Origin: Psococerastis gibbosa | Taxonomy: Eukaryota > Arthropoda > Insecta > Psocodea > Psocidae | Length of the DNA: 64,000 nucleotides | Reading direction: 5' to 3' | Assembly: GCA_963971405.1 (NCBI GenBank) | Contig: OZ020484.1 | Span: forward strand, 9,114,001-9,178,000 | Shown: piece by piece, positions 1-12,281 of the stretch | Numbering within the stretch: the stretch's first letter is position 1 | How the letters are laid out: every line of letters begins with the position of its first letter | The notes under the pieces: model-generated | Told to the model about the DNA's origin: nothing | Seen by the model: only the letters and a program-made list of their open reading frames with translations | Databases searched by the model: none | Translations under genes and position numbers: made by a program

Positions 1-1194
1 AACAAATATCACTTCATTATTATATACTGTAAACGTAAATAGATTTACTTCAGAAATTTGTTCTCGCTTATTTTCAGTTTGGAAATGAGGTTTGAGCCAA
101 ATGTAACTAATGGTACTCCATTACCGCGGCTATTTTAATGATGGCTACCCATACCACAGAACAACATAACATATAAGAACGTTAACTCAATGGTAATATT
201 TTGTTAGGGAAAGATTGCCAACTGCCAAAAAAAAATAATAATAACGTTGGCCCTCCCGCGTCTGAATCATTCGCTCCTTTTTTCAAATTTTGTGTGGCCG
301 GGGCCCCGGCCGGCCCGGCTCGCGCTCCCTTCCTATTTAATATTATATTGACCTATTTTGTATTATATAATTGATTTTTAATGACTACTCTGGTATGTAC
401 TCTGACAACGTTGTTAGTATTCACCTTATTTTAAACAAACTATTTTTTTTTTCATAGTTCCACACTAAGCCGTACCTAACATATTAAATACAAAATTAAG
501 AAATACTCAATGACCAACGCACATTATACTTATTAAGAAATATACATTTCTTTTTATTACTAAATTGAACTCAGTCCATACAAAATCCATCTACAAATTA
601 TTTGTGATAACGTTAATAGCTCGAAATGTAATGTATCAACACGTCGAAATAGATTGTTATGTGGAAATAGGAATACATTCTCGTCCTTGCTCTTCTTCTG
701 GAAAGTCGAGACTGACATCTTCTGCAGGTTCCACCTATACTCTTCATCGGTTGCGAGCCTTCCCTTGCTCGGTGATGAGCCATTCGCCGCCAATAAACCG
801 AATCCTTCAGGCTTTTGCATAGCGAACAATGTCTTCTCCTTCCAGCATCACGTCTATCTTTCTCCTCCTTATCAAGGCGGCATGCATGTTCATCCCGAAC
901 TAGATTCTCTTAATAAATCGCTGACATGACATCTCCTGAAAGTTCAAATGATATGATAAGCCAAACTACCCGCACAAATATGAAGAAGAAAAAGTAACGA
1001 TGCTTCTCCTTTCTCCGATCACATGGTGTGTAGAGACCTGCGCATCTTAATACCTTGCCACTTCATATACTGTAGGTACCGTAATTGATCATTTATATAT
1101 TAATTTCCATTATAGGTTTCTAATTGATCGGAACATGAGTAGGCAGCCATGGTACAATTACTGACCATGGAAATTTGACATTACCTACACTAAT
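1..1194. other. Unassigned DNA
   Basis: AT-rich with a short GC-rich patch at 290-330 (GGCCGGGGCCCCGGCCGGCC). A minus frame at 640-880 is discussed among rejected items. No gene supported. Confidence 0.6.
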
Positions 1195-1404
1195 TAATAA
1201 AAATGAAAGCATATTTGGGTAAACTCGCACCAGTCCGTTACACAAGGATATTTCCACAAATCTAACAACATAGATAGTGTCACTTTTCCTGTTTCTGGAA
1301 CCGTAAAAGCAGCATGTAAATCTGTCGAATAGGTACTCGAAATGCCAATACTTTCGTTATAATAGCGTAGGTCTACACATAGGAAAGGAAAAATAGCAGA
1401 TTAG

Positions 1405-1710
1405 TTAAAGAGCCCATAGGAAATTGTCAGCCCGAAATTTAAAACTTTTTATTTAATTAACTAAGCAAGTTATTAAAGATTTGGCTCATTTCAGTTGTAG
1501 AAGTCTACTTTATGCATCATATAATAAGGTTATTGTTTACAAAATATTATCATGTCGATGAAAAAGCTACAATTTAAAATATTAGAAATACTATATCTTA
1601 TCATAGGATGCATGAAGTAGTCTTTTACAACTTTAATGAGACAAATGTTAAATAACATGATTAGTTAATTATTTCGGGCTGCCAATTTCCTACGGGCTGT
1701 ACACCCTTAA
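1405..1710. mobile_element. TTAA-flanked MITE (family MITE-5, diverged)
   Basis: Inverted ends AGCCCATAGGAAATTGTCAG and (inverted) AGCCCGTAGGAAATTGGCAG, followed on both sides by CCCGAAAT. TTAA occurs at 1405-1408 and 1707-1710. Shares AGTCTTTTACAACTTTAATG-type inner sequence with 19268-19659 and 35759-36055. TTAA flanks suggest piggyBac-type mobilisation. Confidence 0.65.
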
Positions 1711-1799
1711 TATACTATCGTCACCCCTATCTGAGATTGCTAGAAAATACTTACTTTGCACTATGGAGTTCAACTTGTCAGCACCGACGACTGCCATTT

Positions 1800-2015
1800 T
1801 CTTACTTCTTACTACTGGGTTCCAGCTTCAGGTGATGCCGATGGCCAGATGATTCATTCACCAGTGCCCAAAGATTCTTCCGTCCCAGAATTTTTTCTAT
1901 TCCTCCTCCTCCCAATGCCGTCACGAGTAAGTCCTTCTCCCTGCTTGGAATGGACCATTGCAGGAGAATATGCTCAAGAGTTTCTTCATCCATTCCACAG
2001 TTAACATGTTAGTGG
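1800..2015 (-). pseudogene. Possible LINE zinc-knuckle tail remnant
   Basis: Minus strand reads VNCGMDEETLEHILLQWSIP SREKDLL, like the C-terminal 'C..C...ETLEH.LL.CP.....R..L' motif of jockey-type LINEs with the second cysteine changed to Trp. Nothing else of the element is recognised. Confidence 0.45.
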
Positions 2016-2665
2016 AATAAGGTCACTGTCAACACACAAGTTAGGTTGTATATGCCAGCTACATTAAGGTGCAATTTGTGTATCAAGTTATTGTGTAGAT
2101 TAAAATGCAATTGTAACGTAATTTTCCTTTTTCAAACAGTTACTTCCACGTTGTGGGTTCAAATAACCTCTTACACATGGTCAAAACTGACTCGTAAGTG
2201 TCCAACTTAACGTGATTAAATTATTGTAGGTCACACATTTCACATTTTTTTGTTAACTAGGCATATATGGTTGTGCTAACATCTTACGGGCATATCTCAT
2301 AGCACTGACAAGAGATCTAACAAAGTGAGTGCGTAGGTTTTAAAAATTTTTTTTTAAAAAATTGTAATTTACCAAATGTACCTTTTACTATTTTTCCTTC
2401 TCACTTGAACACTTCACAAACAAGGAATGAATGATGAATTAAACAAATTTTAGTTGTTTTTCTACACAAATGAGTTGCACATGCTAACGATTTTCCATTT
2501 TGAAAATTAAAACCATGTAATATATGTAAGGTGTTGGATGGTATACAACTGAAAATGTTTAAAAAAACAGGCACATGAAATATGTTTACTCACCTCACTT
2601 CCCGTCGTAGTTCAAATTTATATTGGCTCACAAAACTTATTAAAAATATATAATATTATTAAAGG

Positions 2666-2915
2666 CCGCTGTGTGTTGTCGGAATGTCCGTTGTTTTCAT
2701 AGAAATATATTAACTAGAACAGCGGGAGGCATAGTAACCCTTACGGGGCACCCCTTAACTATAAGCCAAATATCAGAGATAAGTATCAACGTTAAATATG
2801 TCGAAGTCTTACACATTGCAGAACGGATATCTGACTCAGTCTCAACCCTGTACTTAGCTTATAGAGGCTACACTAGCCGCCATGTTGACAAGGATCTGCA
2901 GCCACGGGATGTTTG
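2666..2915 (-). repeat. REP-E copy, minus orientation
   Basis: GAAATATATTAACTAGAACA GCGGGAGGC, CCCTTACGGGGCACCCCTTA ACTATAAGCC, GTCTTACACATTGCAGAACG and GGCTACACTAGCCGCCATGT TGA are the inverse of 31398-31855 and 45127-45382. Dispersed repeat of unknown class; the 123-residue frame here is not supported as a gene. Confidence 0.7.
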
Positions 2916-3469
2916 TAGTAAATCACAAACAGGTTTAACCAACATAAAATTAAAAAAAAAATACAATTTCACGGTTGGCTATCGTGGGTTTGGATCAGGG
3001 CCAATCAGAACAGTTCCCGCGTATAACGAAAACATCCATTGAAGTTAAACGCCCCTGACCCATACTATTGGCATGGTACTACCCTATTCGTATTTTGGTA
3101 CCGTAATACAAATTGGAATGGTATTTTAATTTTCCCGTGTTTAGGAGCATTAACGAGTGTCATTTGCGAGCGTATGGTGCGTGCTGACGGCCATTGGGGT
3201 GGGAGTCAACCGCTGTACCGCCATTAACCCCCCGATAAAACGCTATTTACGATACACATGCCCAATTCCACTATAGTGATATTGTAACACAAGTTTTTGT
3301 ATTGATTTATCTCGGTAGGTAGGCCTCAAAAATTTTGTGCACTTATACAAAGTAGGTTACTGGTGATGCTTTTCCGCTGATCAGTTTCGAAGAAAGAGCA
3401 AAAATACAGGTTTTTTGTATTTACAGTGTGGAAGCTTTCAGATTTTCTACATTTCCACTTGCAAGAGCA

Positions 3470-3979
3470 ACCGTAAGTAGAGTTTTTGGAGAAACAGGAT
3501 ATTCGCTTCCCGCCGTGTGTGTACCAGATTTTCGTGTCTTAACAAATGCCCTTACCCATTTCGCTCTTTTACTTTTTATATGGGGAAGCAGCTGTCATTC
3601 TTCTTCATTAGCCTCAAGCACTCTTTCTTTCGTCATGTGGTTCCTCCAACAGCTGATCCGTACCATTCTTCTGTAACACCACATTTCAAACGCGTCAAGA
3701 CTCTTCAGTTACTTATCTGCTATGTTCCAGATTTCACATCCATATAATAAAACACTCCCTACGAAGGTTTTAAGGAATTGCTTCCTGATGCTTAGTCTTA
3801 TGCTGACAGATTCCAGGATTTGAACTTTTTATTGAAGGCCACTTTTGTTTGCTGAATCCCGCTGTTTATTTCACCTGCTGAGCTATTGTCATCAGCCTCT
3901 AATTGCTTTACACTGCTGAGGACTGTATAGACATGGTTCAGGTCTTTTTTGTTTTCGACCACCGTGACTTTGGTCTTGT
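3470..3979 (-). pseudogene. Decayed LINE reverse transcriptase fragment
   Basis: On the minus strand 3798-3975 reads KTKVTVVENKKDLNHVYTVL, ADDNSSAGEINSGIQQTKVA and FNKKFKSWNLSA, matching residues 221-290 of the intact frame at 60353. The antisense of 3500-3680 corresponds to its C-terminal region (the plus-strand shadow is similar in both). Frameshifts separate the pieces. Its upstream end stops abruptly at 3979, exactly where REP-A begins, so REP-A either inserted there or truncated it. Confidence 0.75.
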
Positions 3980-4835
3980 TGCTTTCCAATTTATACGTAG
4001 TATAAGGAAAGCTTTGTGATGGTCGAAATTTTCGATTCCGAGATTTCAACGGATTTACACGTTTTGAGGTCCCAGAAACCCAAAAAAGTGGTTTTTACGA
4101 AATGTCTGTCTGTCTGTATGTATGTCTGTCTGTCTGTCTGTTCATCGATTTCCGGGCAAACTACTCGGTGGATTTGGGTGAAATTTGACATGTAGGTTCA
4201 CAAAAATCATACCTCGGAACAATTTTTTTAAATTTTGGGCTAACTCAATTTGGGGGGGGGGGGTTTTATTCTCAAAAAACTAAAAAAAAAACGTCTAAAA
4301 AAATTATTTCTCAAAAACGGCTCCAACGATTTCTTTTAAATTCACATATATTCTAGTCGTTATTAATGTTGATAAAATGCGGGGGGTCGCTTATCCCTTG
4401 ATAGTTTGCTTCTGGGGGTAAACAAAAAATTACTTAATTTTAATGAAAAATAATTTTTCCGTGAAACCTTTCTATCGATGATTTCTACCTTCAGGCATGT
4501 TTTAGGTGTTAAATTGAGTAACGAAACCGGACAGTTTGCTTTCCCAAAAAACTATTTGGTTTTGTGCAAAAAAAAAAATGTTTTTGAAAAAATGAAAGCA
4601 AATTCACACTCAAATGCATTGCGTGCCCTGCCATTATTGCTGTGTGGAAATGTGTTGGTCTGACCTATCTACAATTTACGTCACCTCCAGTGACGTCAGG
4701 TGGACGACCCCCCCCCCCCCCGTGATATCAGATATTTAACCATAGGAAAATTATTTAGCATGAAATTAATCATTTTCTCTCCCTACTAATTGATAAATTG
4801 GAAAGCATGTTCGAGTAAACTCGGACCGGTTCTTT
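3980..4835 (+). mobile_element. REP-A, full-length copy with internal TCTG microsatellite
   Basis: About 850 bp. Starts TGCTTTCCAATTTATACGTA with a local hairpin (GTATAAGGAAAGC), then CGAAATTTTCGATTCCGAGA, a TCTG array near 4104-4140, TTTCCGGGCAAACTACTCGG, a G-run, TTTCTATCGATGATTTCTAC, a C-run near 4706-4722, and ends AAATTGGAAAGCATGTTCG then AGTAAACTCGGACCGGTTC. The TGCTTTCCAATTTAT start and the inverted AAATTGGAAAGCA near the end form ~15 bp inverted repeats. No coding capacity. Copies at 7475, 37209 and partials elsewhere. It abuts a LINE remnant on its left. Confidence 0.85.
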
Positions 4836-5994
4836 TTATTTATAGTCATATTATACATTGTAATATATTTTTTTCTTGGTTATTTATAAGAATATATACT
4901 TTACGGGACAGATTTTCGAATCCACCCTTAGGCTCTTAAGTCCCTTAACTAAAAATACAATCGATGTCATTTCCTCAATTAAAATCAACGTCCGCATCTG
5001 AAAACAATTTAGTACTGCCAAAGAAGTTGCACGGGAATGAGGGCTAATTTTGATAAGATTTGATATGGGTTTGTTGTCATAGCCAGGCAAATCACAGTGA
5101 CAGTGCTATTGAAAAAGTGACTTGATGCGAAATACATCGCCAAGTCCGGTGCACGAGTGGTGAGCTATTTCTTGCGTCTGGAGATGAAACTTTGCCGGGA
5201 TGGGGGCCCATTGATACGAAATTGAAAGCATTCGAATCCGGGGGAGGGGGGGGGGGAAGGGATAGAAGAAATCTTGAAGAGGGGAGGCGGGGGAGTCTCC
5301 AATAAACAGGACATGCCCGTTCTCGTGTTTCTCCTCTCTTCGGGCGTCACTCACGAATGTGATTAAAGAATTCAAGTGCTGATAAGTGTCGATGAGCTGT
5401 TGGACTTGGACAGCTTTTATTTAGCAATTGCTGATTCAAATTACCACTTGAAGCACTAACAGCTGTAGATAATTGGCATCATTCCGATAGTCAAATATTC
5501 TTACAAATTAAATAAATAAAAAAATCAAATCATATTTTTGCAAAATAATAGAAGAGGTAAGCAGTAATACAATTCAACAAATTTTATCATTACCTTTTTT
5601 TCTTACCATTTGAGATCATCATATTAAAATTCGGGTAACTATTATGTGTACAGTTTGGCTATAGAATTCAGTAGACTACATTGATTTTACTGCGAATCAT
5701 AATCTTTTAACTGTTCCAAAATAAGTACCTCAATGGAAGGGGACATAGAGTATGTTTAAGCCATAAGCACCATGTAGCCATTTTTTAAATTTTATCTTAA
5801 AGCTACACAGCCTAAAGGCGGCTATATCACATGCCAATTTTTCTTCAATGTTGATAATGTCATTGACGGAAAGTTATCAATGTTGCATTTATATTTTTAC
5901 ACATCATTTCTCTTGCCTTCAATAATTGGCCATTTTTGTTTTCAATTTTTTCCAATTTTGTACGTTTTCCCGCCGTCTTTCTTTTAATTTTATA
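4836..5994. other. Unassigned DNA
   Basis: AT-rich, with a purine-rich GC patch at 5235-5295 (G-runs). The short frames at 5106-5375 are produced by that patch. No gene or repeat recognised. Confidence 0.6.
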
Positions 5995-6395
5995 TTATAC
6001 TAGTGAACCCGGCGAAATTCGTACCGCCTAACAGTCAATGAATGTCGTGTCAGGGATTCCGTCAATTTTCCACATTCTCCGTTGTCTGCATTACATTTTT
6101 CATTGGGCATGTAATACTTCCGCATGTTTCACCCATCCCGTCCCGTGTACTGCTCCGCAGTAGGGTTTTTACCTTTTTACGTTTTTCCTGTGAATTTGCG
6201 ATTATTTAACCATGTAATGCCGACAAATAATTTGCAATAAAATAATATTGCGGCTTTAAATTGAAATGTAAGCTATCCTATCTTTCAAGTTGGGTCGAAT
6301 TGCACACGGTGTGCAAATCAAATTTAAAATCGGTTCAGTAGGAGTCCATCGCGAACAAACAACGTGACACGTAATTTTTAAATATAAAGACAAGA
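5995..6395 (+). mobile_element. Dispersed-repeat remnant with TAGTGAACCCGGCGAA start
   Basis: Begins TATACTAGTGAACCCGGCGA AATTCGTACC and ends AATCGGTTCAGTAGGAGTCC ATCGCGAACAAACAACGTGA, then AAATATAAAGA. This pairing of start and end is typical of an abundant arthropod repeat whose 3' part resembles RTE-type LINE tails; the assignment is from memory of the general pattern, not from a search. No open frame. Confidence 0.5.
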
Positions 6396-7121
6396 ACTTT
6401 TACGATTTAAATTATGAAATAAATCGTTTGTTATCAAAAAATTGGGCTAATTAAGTTACATTTATCATCTCCAGACGACGCCATTGTTTCATTTTAGTTT
6501 CTTATTGTTTGCAAAGCGTGATTTTACTCTATGATCATTGGTCAATTTCAATACGCGGAAGTTAAAATGGACAATGATATAGAGTAGTAAAGAAAATATA
6601 TCTCATCAATTATTAACGGAATATTGACAAGTGGAATAGCCGGCAATGGCGCAGGTACGTAGGAACTTTGGAAATGTAACAAATTTGTAGCCTTACAGGT
6701 ATAGGCTAATTTTATTTAGGAATGGAGAGGCATAGTACGTGCGGCCAAAAGTCCCCATGGGCTGTTAGCGCCACCCTAAGTCAAGTAAGTCAGTACTACC
6801 CAGTAAATAGTGTTGGCAATTTGTGTCGTCCTAGTGAGTTAGGTAAACGCCTACATGAAAAATGATTAGACGTTGTCACAAACGATAACGTAGAAATACG
6901 CGATGATAGAAATGTTGTCATTCGTGATAATAAGCAATATATTTAAATTACCTTCACCACCTCCATGCTACAAAAATGGAATAAATCACCCGTTAATATT
7001 CCGTGAGTACAAAATTATGGCTGGCCGCAACGTTTCTTGTACTCGTAATTCATCAAATTCAGACCTTTTTATAAATGTGCTTAACAATGTAACAGCAAAG
7101 GCTTTCACGGCCGGAGTCGAA

Positions 7122-7225
7122 TGAAGAACCAGTAGAATCCGGGCTGATGGGTCGTGGTCGAAATGACTATTTGATAAATGACATTTCGACCACGGCCCAT
7201 CAGCCCGGATTCTACTGGTTCTTCA
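7122..7225. repeat. Near-perfect hairpin (family REP-D), 44 bp arms
   Basis: Arms 7122-7165 and 7182-7225 contain GAAGAACCAGTAGAATCCGG GCTGATGGGTCGTGG and its inverse with a single obvious mismatch (GGTCG against GGCCG). The preceding GGCTTTCACGGCCGG belongs to the same family. Related sequence at 32285-32507; a single arm remnant is at 17421-17444. Confidence 0.75.
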
Positions 7226-7474
7226 ATGTGCTTATAACGTTTATGAACGTAGACTTCCAATTTTGTAACATTCCTTTTTTTAACTCATGCAGGTAATACA
7301 ACCCCGCGACATTGATGTTGGGGCCCCTTGCATTTTAACAGTGTTATTTTTTTGACATTTTTTTTCATTGAGTTCTGATTTAATTAGAAAAAACTACATA
7401 GATGGGTGATTAGAGGCATCATTCCTTTATACCTTTTCAGAAATAAATACTAAACTATGCACCAGTATCATTTT

Positions 7475-7596
7475 TGCTTTCCAATTTATACGAAGAATAA
7501 GGAAAGCTTTGTGACGGTCGAAATTTTCGATTCCGAGATATCAACGGATTTACACGTTTTAAGGTCCCAGGAACCCAAAAAGTGGTTTTTACGAAA

Positions 7597-7627
<31 letters not shown>

Positions 7628-8325
7628 GCGTCGATTTCCGGGCAAACTACTCGGTCGATTTTGATGAAATTTTGCATGTAGGTTCACAAAAATCATACCT
7701 CGGAACAATTTTTTTCAATTTTGGGCTAACTCAATTTGGGGGGGTTTTATTTTCAAAAAACTTCAAAAAAACGTCTAAAAAAATTATTTCCCAAAAACGG
7801 CTCAAACGATTTCTTTTAAATTCACTTATATTGTAGTTGTTGTTGATGTTGATGAAATGCGGGGTGTCGCTTGCCCCTTGATAGTTTGCTTCTGGGGGTA
7901 AAAAAATAAAAATGACCAAATTTTAATGAGAAATTACTAAAAAATAATTTTTCTGCGACACCTTTCTATCGATGATTTCTACCTTCAGGTAAGTTTTAGG
8001 TGTTAAATTGAGTAACGAAACGGGACAGGTTGCTTTCCCAAAAAAGTATTTGTTTTTTTACAAAAAAATGTTTTTTTTTGAAAAATGATAGAAAATCACG
8101 CTCAAATGCTTTGCCTGCCCTGCCAGTATTGCTGTGTGGTAATGTGTTGGTCTGACCTATCTAGAATTTACCTCACCACCAGTGCACCAGTGACGAGTGA
8201 CGTCAGGTGGACAACCCCCCCCCCCCCCACCCGAGATATCGGAAATTTAACCATACGAAAATTATTTACCATGAAATTACTCATTTCCTCCATCTACTAA
8301 TTTTCATAAATTGGAAAGCATGTTC
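7475..8325 (+). mobile_element. REP-A, full-length copy
   Basis: Same landmarks as 3980-4835 in the same order and orientation, with a longer pure TCTG run (about 7597-7628). The right end stops at GCATGTTCTTTAAATTG and lacks the AGTAAACTCGGACCGG extension, so either this copy is truncated or the extension is not part of the element core. Divergence from 3980-4835 is modest. Confidence 0.85.
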
Positions 8326-9946
8326 TTTAAATTGCGATTGATTAGACACTGCGAGGACAAAGAAGTTGGACCGAAATAATTTAAACGGCGTTTCTCGTAC
8401 TCATAATTAATCAAATTCAGACTTTTTTATGAATATACTTAACGTTTATGAACATAGACTTCCAATTTTGTAACATTCCTTTTTTTGGACTATAATATTT
8501 TTCGCATATGTTATAAAGTAGCCTATGATCATCATGAGTTTCCAAACTATATTACTTGCCTATTCTACGGCCTACTAATTTAGCAATAGTAGTAATACTG
8601 TGATAGTTGAATTGCCAATAATTGTAAACGCATACCGGATTGGTTAAAAACTGAGTTGGTAGTCAATGGTATTAAGGGAGTAACGAAGCACTATTGTAGA
8701 ATTATCCAATACACTCCATAATAATGACATTAAACTAACTTAGGTTGAAGAGACAAACTCATCGTTATAACCCAAATTAGAGGATCTGCTGGGCCCGCAC
8801 AATTACAAAAACAGAGCTCCCAAGATCCTGTACTTTTATCATGCTCTTCAACAAGGTTCGCATTTGTTAGACAGGTTAGCAATGGATTTGTAAATTGACC
8901 TAACCACAGTTCTTAGTGATTGCCCATGACACTGTTTTCTTATAAACTTGCCTTAGGTGCAAGCCTGTCGGCAGTATAAAAGTTTCTGGGATGCCTAAGA
9001 GTGAAGGACGGCAAGTTGTCAATTTGTCTCGCAGATGTCGAATTCAAAGACCTGGCCGCTTGAAAGTCGTAGGCGCGTTCCAATTAACCTGGCAACACTG
9101 ATTGTCACTGCCAAATTAGATTGCTTGATTAGGGGGGAGGGGGGGCAGGTGCGGGCACGTTCGCGCGAGAAGCCCAGTTGCACCCGTCGGTTTCTCCCAC
9201 ATCCAAACTTAAAAGATTCCACCGAGGCGGGCTTATGACTAATAAAAAGCATTCTTCTAACCCTGTAGAGGAACGCGGATATCAGTTTTCCTCTTCTAGG
9301 CGTTATTCACTTAACTTCCACCCCTGTCGCCTGATGAAGTGTGATGGGCTGGTGGGTTCTTGGTATTTTTACAACCTCACGAATTGAGGGAATCCTAGCA
9401 AGTTGTTGCGTTCATGTCATTTATATCGCCCCCTCCCTCCTCGGCTTTCCATTCTTTTTTCCTCATTCCATGTTCTTCTCGCTCCATCACGTGTCGTAAG
9501 GTTCATTTCAAACTGAGCAGGTCAGCATAAAGAAAGGCTATAAATTTTTCTTTTTTCATTACTCTGCTCACTTCTATTGTTCGAGGTTTCTTTTTGTTTA
9601 TGAACGTCGCACCTTTTCGTCTTTTTAAGCTAATTTTTTTTTTGTAAGCCGCCAGGGCGATACCCTAGATAAGGATATCAGGTCGCAGCCAAAGATTCGT
9701 CGATTTAAAGGCGAGTTACTAAAAAAATTACTGGGCACACAAATCAGATCGAATGAATTAATTTCATTTGTTTCATGCATGCTCTTAGTTTTGATTTTTG
9801 AATACGATTTATGTCTACAGGTTTTCATGTCTGATGATAAGATTATTAAAGTAAAGCTAACTGTTGTTTTTGTTATGTTGACTATGTACTGTATTTTGGA
9901 AATCGTATTGTTGTTTGTACCTGGACAGTAAAAGAATTTCTATACT
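8326..9946. other. Unassigned DNA
   Basis: 8395-8490 repeats the phrase found at 7030-7080 and 7230-7270 (AACGTTTATGAACATAGACT TCC), so a dispersed repeat spans part of it. The rest, including a GC-richer patch 9040-9250, holds nothing recognisable. Confidence 0.55.
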
Positions 9947-9949
9947 TTA

Positions 9950-10336
9950 GGTGCCCATTCCATTGACCGGCTAGGGCTATTTCCAACAACGGTGACGTGG
10001 TAGCAGACATTCAAGACTTAGGTGGCGTTTCCACTGACCTCGCATTGCAGAATTGACGGAAATGTTTATTTTCCTCTATGCCATAGTTAAAATTGATCAA
10101 TGATCATACAGTAAAATCACAAACAAACAAACTAAAATTAAAAAATGGCTTCATGGGATATGTTAATTACAAACATTTTAATAGATTTCTATTAAAAAAA
10201 AAAAAAAAAACATTTCCGTCAATGTCATTTGCAATCTGCAATGCGAGGTCGGTGGAAACGCTACCTAAGTCTTGAATGTCTGCTACCACGTCATCGTTAT
10301 TGGAAATAGCCCTAGCCGGTCAATGGAATGGGCGCC
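9950..10336. mobile_element. Harbinger-like MITE, 387 bp
   Basis: Same family as 17448-17827: ends GGTGCCCATTCCATTGACCG and the inverted GGGCGCC, with >100 bp arms (GACGTGGTAGCAGACATTCA). TTA at 9947-9949 and 10337-10339. The arms differ at few positions, so the insertion is moderately young. The interior has a poly-A tract at 10194-10210. Confidence 0.85.
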
Positions 10337-10699
10337 TTAAGCACCCGTACATGTTTTCCTATTTATCAATTAGTATAGGTACCGAAATAGATGGTTAGTT
10401 CTATGGTAAATGGCGTTAAATGTTGGTTGCCTCAATTTTACCTATCCTAAAGAATGAGCAAAGAGCAGACCAATATACATATATAAAATTACACTGTATA
10501 TTAATAAGAAGGTATAGTATACAATGTATTGGGCATGGATAATCCTAAATTTCTTCAAAATGTTTTTTTTTTCTTGTATTTATAAAATTTTGTTACTCTA
10601 CTTAACACAAAAAATATAGCTGAAGCTAGAACCATACTATCAAGGGGGAAGCGACATTGTGGGTTTCGCAATTTCATTCTAATAAAGGGATGGTTGCTG

Positions 10700-11005
10700 T
10701 TCAACCAGTCACCGGACCACATTAAGAGATTGCGTTCGGAGGCTAGGGAGTTCAGGCGAATATTACACACTTACCTGGTGAAGGGTGTGTTTTATTCGCT
10801 TGATGAGTTTTTGGGGAGTGCGTAAATTAATTTGGCCGATTGTTCTTGCAATGGGCCAATTTTATTTCGTTTTGTACATTTTTACTTTTATATTGTTGTT
10901 GTTAGTTATTTAAGTTAAATGTTACATGTTAAGTGGTTTTAGTTTAGTTATAATTGTATTGTATTACTGTATCCAATATAATTCATTTCATTTCATTTCA
11001 TTTCT
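10700..11005 (+). pseudogene. LINE 3' end remnant (family LINE-6w)
   Basis: Plus strand reads HIKRLRSEAREFRRILHTYL VKGVFYSLDEFLGSA and stop, the terminal helix seen in several jockey-type LINEs (R..F...L..YL....FYS..EFL). It is followed by a 3' untranslated region ending in an ATTTC repeat (10985-11004), a LINE-style tail. Confidence 0.65.
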
Positions 11006-11029
11006 ATACTAGTAGTCATGATGGGGGAC

Positions 11030-11335
11030 TGCAAAATATGTGAATTCAAGAGAAATCATCGGACTCGGAGGAATATTTTTAAGCCGTTTTTTTAGGGATC
11101 AAATCACGAAAATGAAGTTATCCAAGAACTGATGAAAAAATACCTCCGGACAATAATTTTGTTAACCTACATGCCGAATTTAATCAAATTCCATCGAGTA
11201 GTTTTACCGCAAATCGAGTTACAGACATTTCGTAATAAAAAAACTTTTTTTGCTTCTTGGGACCTCAAAATGTGTTGATATATTGAAATCGAAAATGTCG
11301 GCTATCACAAAGCTTTCCTTACACTGTATACTAAT
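11030..11335 (-). mobile_element. REP-A, old partial copy without the microsatellite
   Basis: GTTAACCTACATGCCGAATT, CGAGTTACAGACATTTCGTA and TCGGCTATCACAAAGCTTTC align to the left third of REP-A on the minus strand. Where full copies carry a TCTG/CAGA array this copy has a single CAGACA unit. Confidence 0.7.
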
Positions 11336-11751
11336 AATGCCGTGTAAAGGTATAGCTTCCCTCACTCGCCTTCACGTATGGACAGGAACACTGATAAGAT
11401 GCTGAATTTGTTCCCCATGCTTATCTTAGCTATAGACTCACTCACTCTTAATGGCCACATAATTTAGGTAAGGGAAGTTTCACTTATCAATCAATCAATC
11501 ATAAATCAATCAGTCAATCCATGTATTTTCCCCTCACCACAATATATTGTACAATATTGCAGTTAAAGGTAAAGTCGTCATACAAATAGAAATAGCCTAC
11601 AAAGAAAGAAGGAACAAGTAATTTACCATTTTCAGAAACTCAGGATTATATCTGTACCATTACGGACCTCTTCGTTTAATTTGGTTTCTACAAATTTGGC
11701 TTATGGTATGACCAAAATTAAGGCGAAAAATACCTATTCATTGCACTTTAG

Positions 11752-11826
11752 TGTAAGGAAGGGCCACTGGCCCTAACTACGCTGTTCAATAAAGACGATT
11801 TATTATTATTATTATTATTATTATTA
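11752..11826 (+). mobile_element. Retroelement 3' tail with ATT array
   Basis: GTGTAAGGAAGGGCCACTGG CCCTAACTACGC, AATAAAGACGATTTATT and a long ATT run. The same tail occurs at 33935-34005 and 55020-55094. AATAAA plus a simple-repeat tail is the expected LINE or SINE 3' end. Confidence 0.65.
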
Positions 11827-11981
11827 ATGCATAAAATGCGTTACAGGATGCAGTAAATAGTAAAGTAATTGGCATTGATCTACCTAATAGGACTTTAACA
11901 TTCTGTTATTTTACAATTAGACCATCATGTCCTGCATGCTGTTCGTAACGTATGACAACGAATGGAAAACATAATAATGGT

Positions 11982-12281
11982 GTTTGACTGTCAGTACGCA
12001 AGGAAAGCGTATGTTGTTTGACTGTCAGTGCGCGAGGAAAGCGTATGTTGTTTGACTACCAGTGAGCGAGGAAAGCGTATGTTGTTTGACTGTTAGTGCG
12101 CGAGGAAAGCGTATGTTGTTTGACTGTCAGTGAGCGAGGAAAGCGTATGTTGTTTGACTGTTAGTGCGCGAGGACAGCATATGTTGTTTGACTGTTAGTG
12201 CGCGAGGAAAGCGTATGTTGTTTGACTGTTAGTGCGCGAGGAAAGCGTATGTTGTTTGATTGTCAATGCGCGAGGAAAGCG
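11982..12281 (+). repeat. 34 bp minisatellite, nine units
   Basis: Unit: GTTTGACTGTCAGTGCGCGA GGAAAGCGTATGTT. Eight whole units and a final 28 bases keep an exact 34 bp period. Variants are confined to few positions (GTC/GTT/ACC, GCGC/GAGC). The low divergence suggests recent expansion and possible length polymorphism. Confidence 0.95.

Noticed and set aside
560..960. Minus-strand reading with DKEEKDRRDAGRRRHCSLCK that recalls a cysteine-rich C-terminal domain of a transposase
   Set aside because: The cysteine spacing is not convincing, frames shift and no catalytic region is found upstream.
2671..3042. 123-residue plus frame
   Set aside because: It overlaps REP-E, whose other copies do not keep the frame open.
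7597..7628. TCTG array considered as an isolated microsatellite or CRISPR-like array
   Set aside because: It is an internal part of REP-A at the same place in each full copy; no spacers or cas genes exist.
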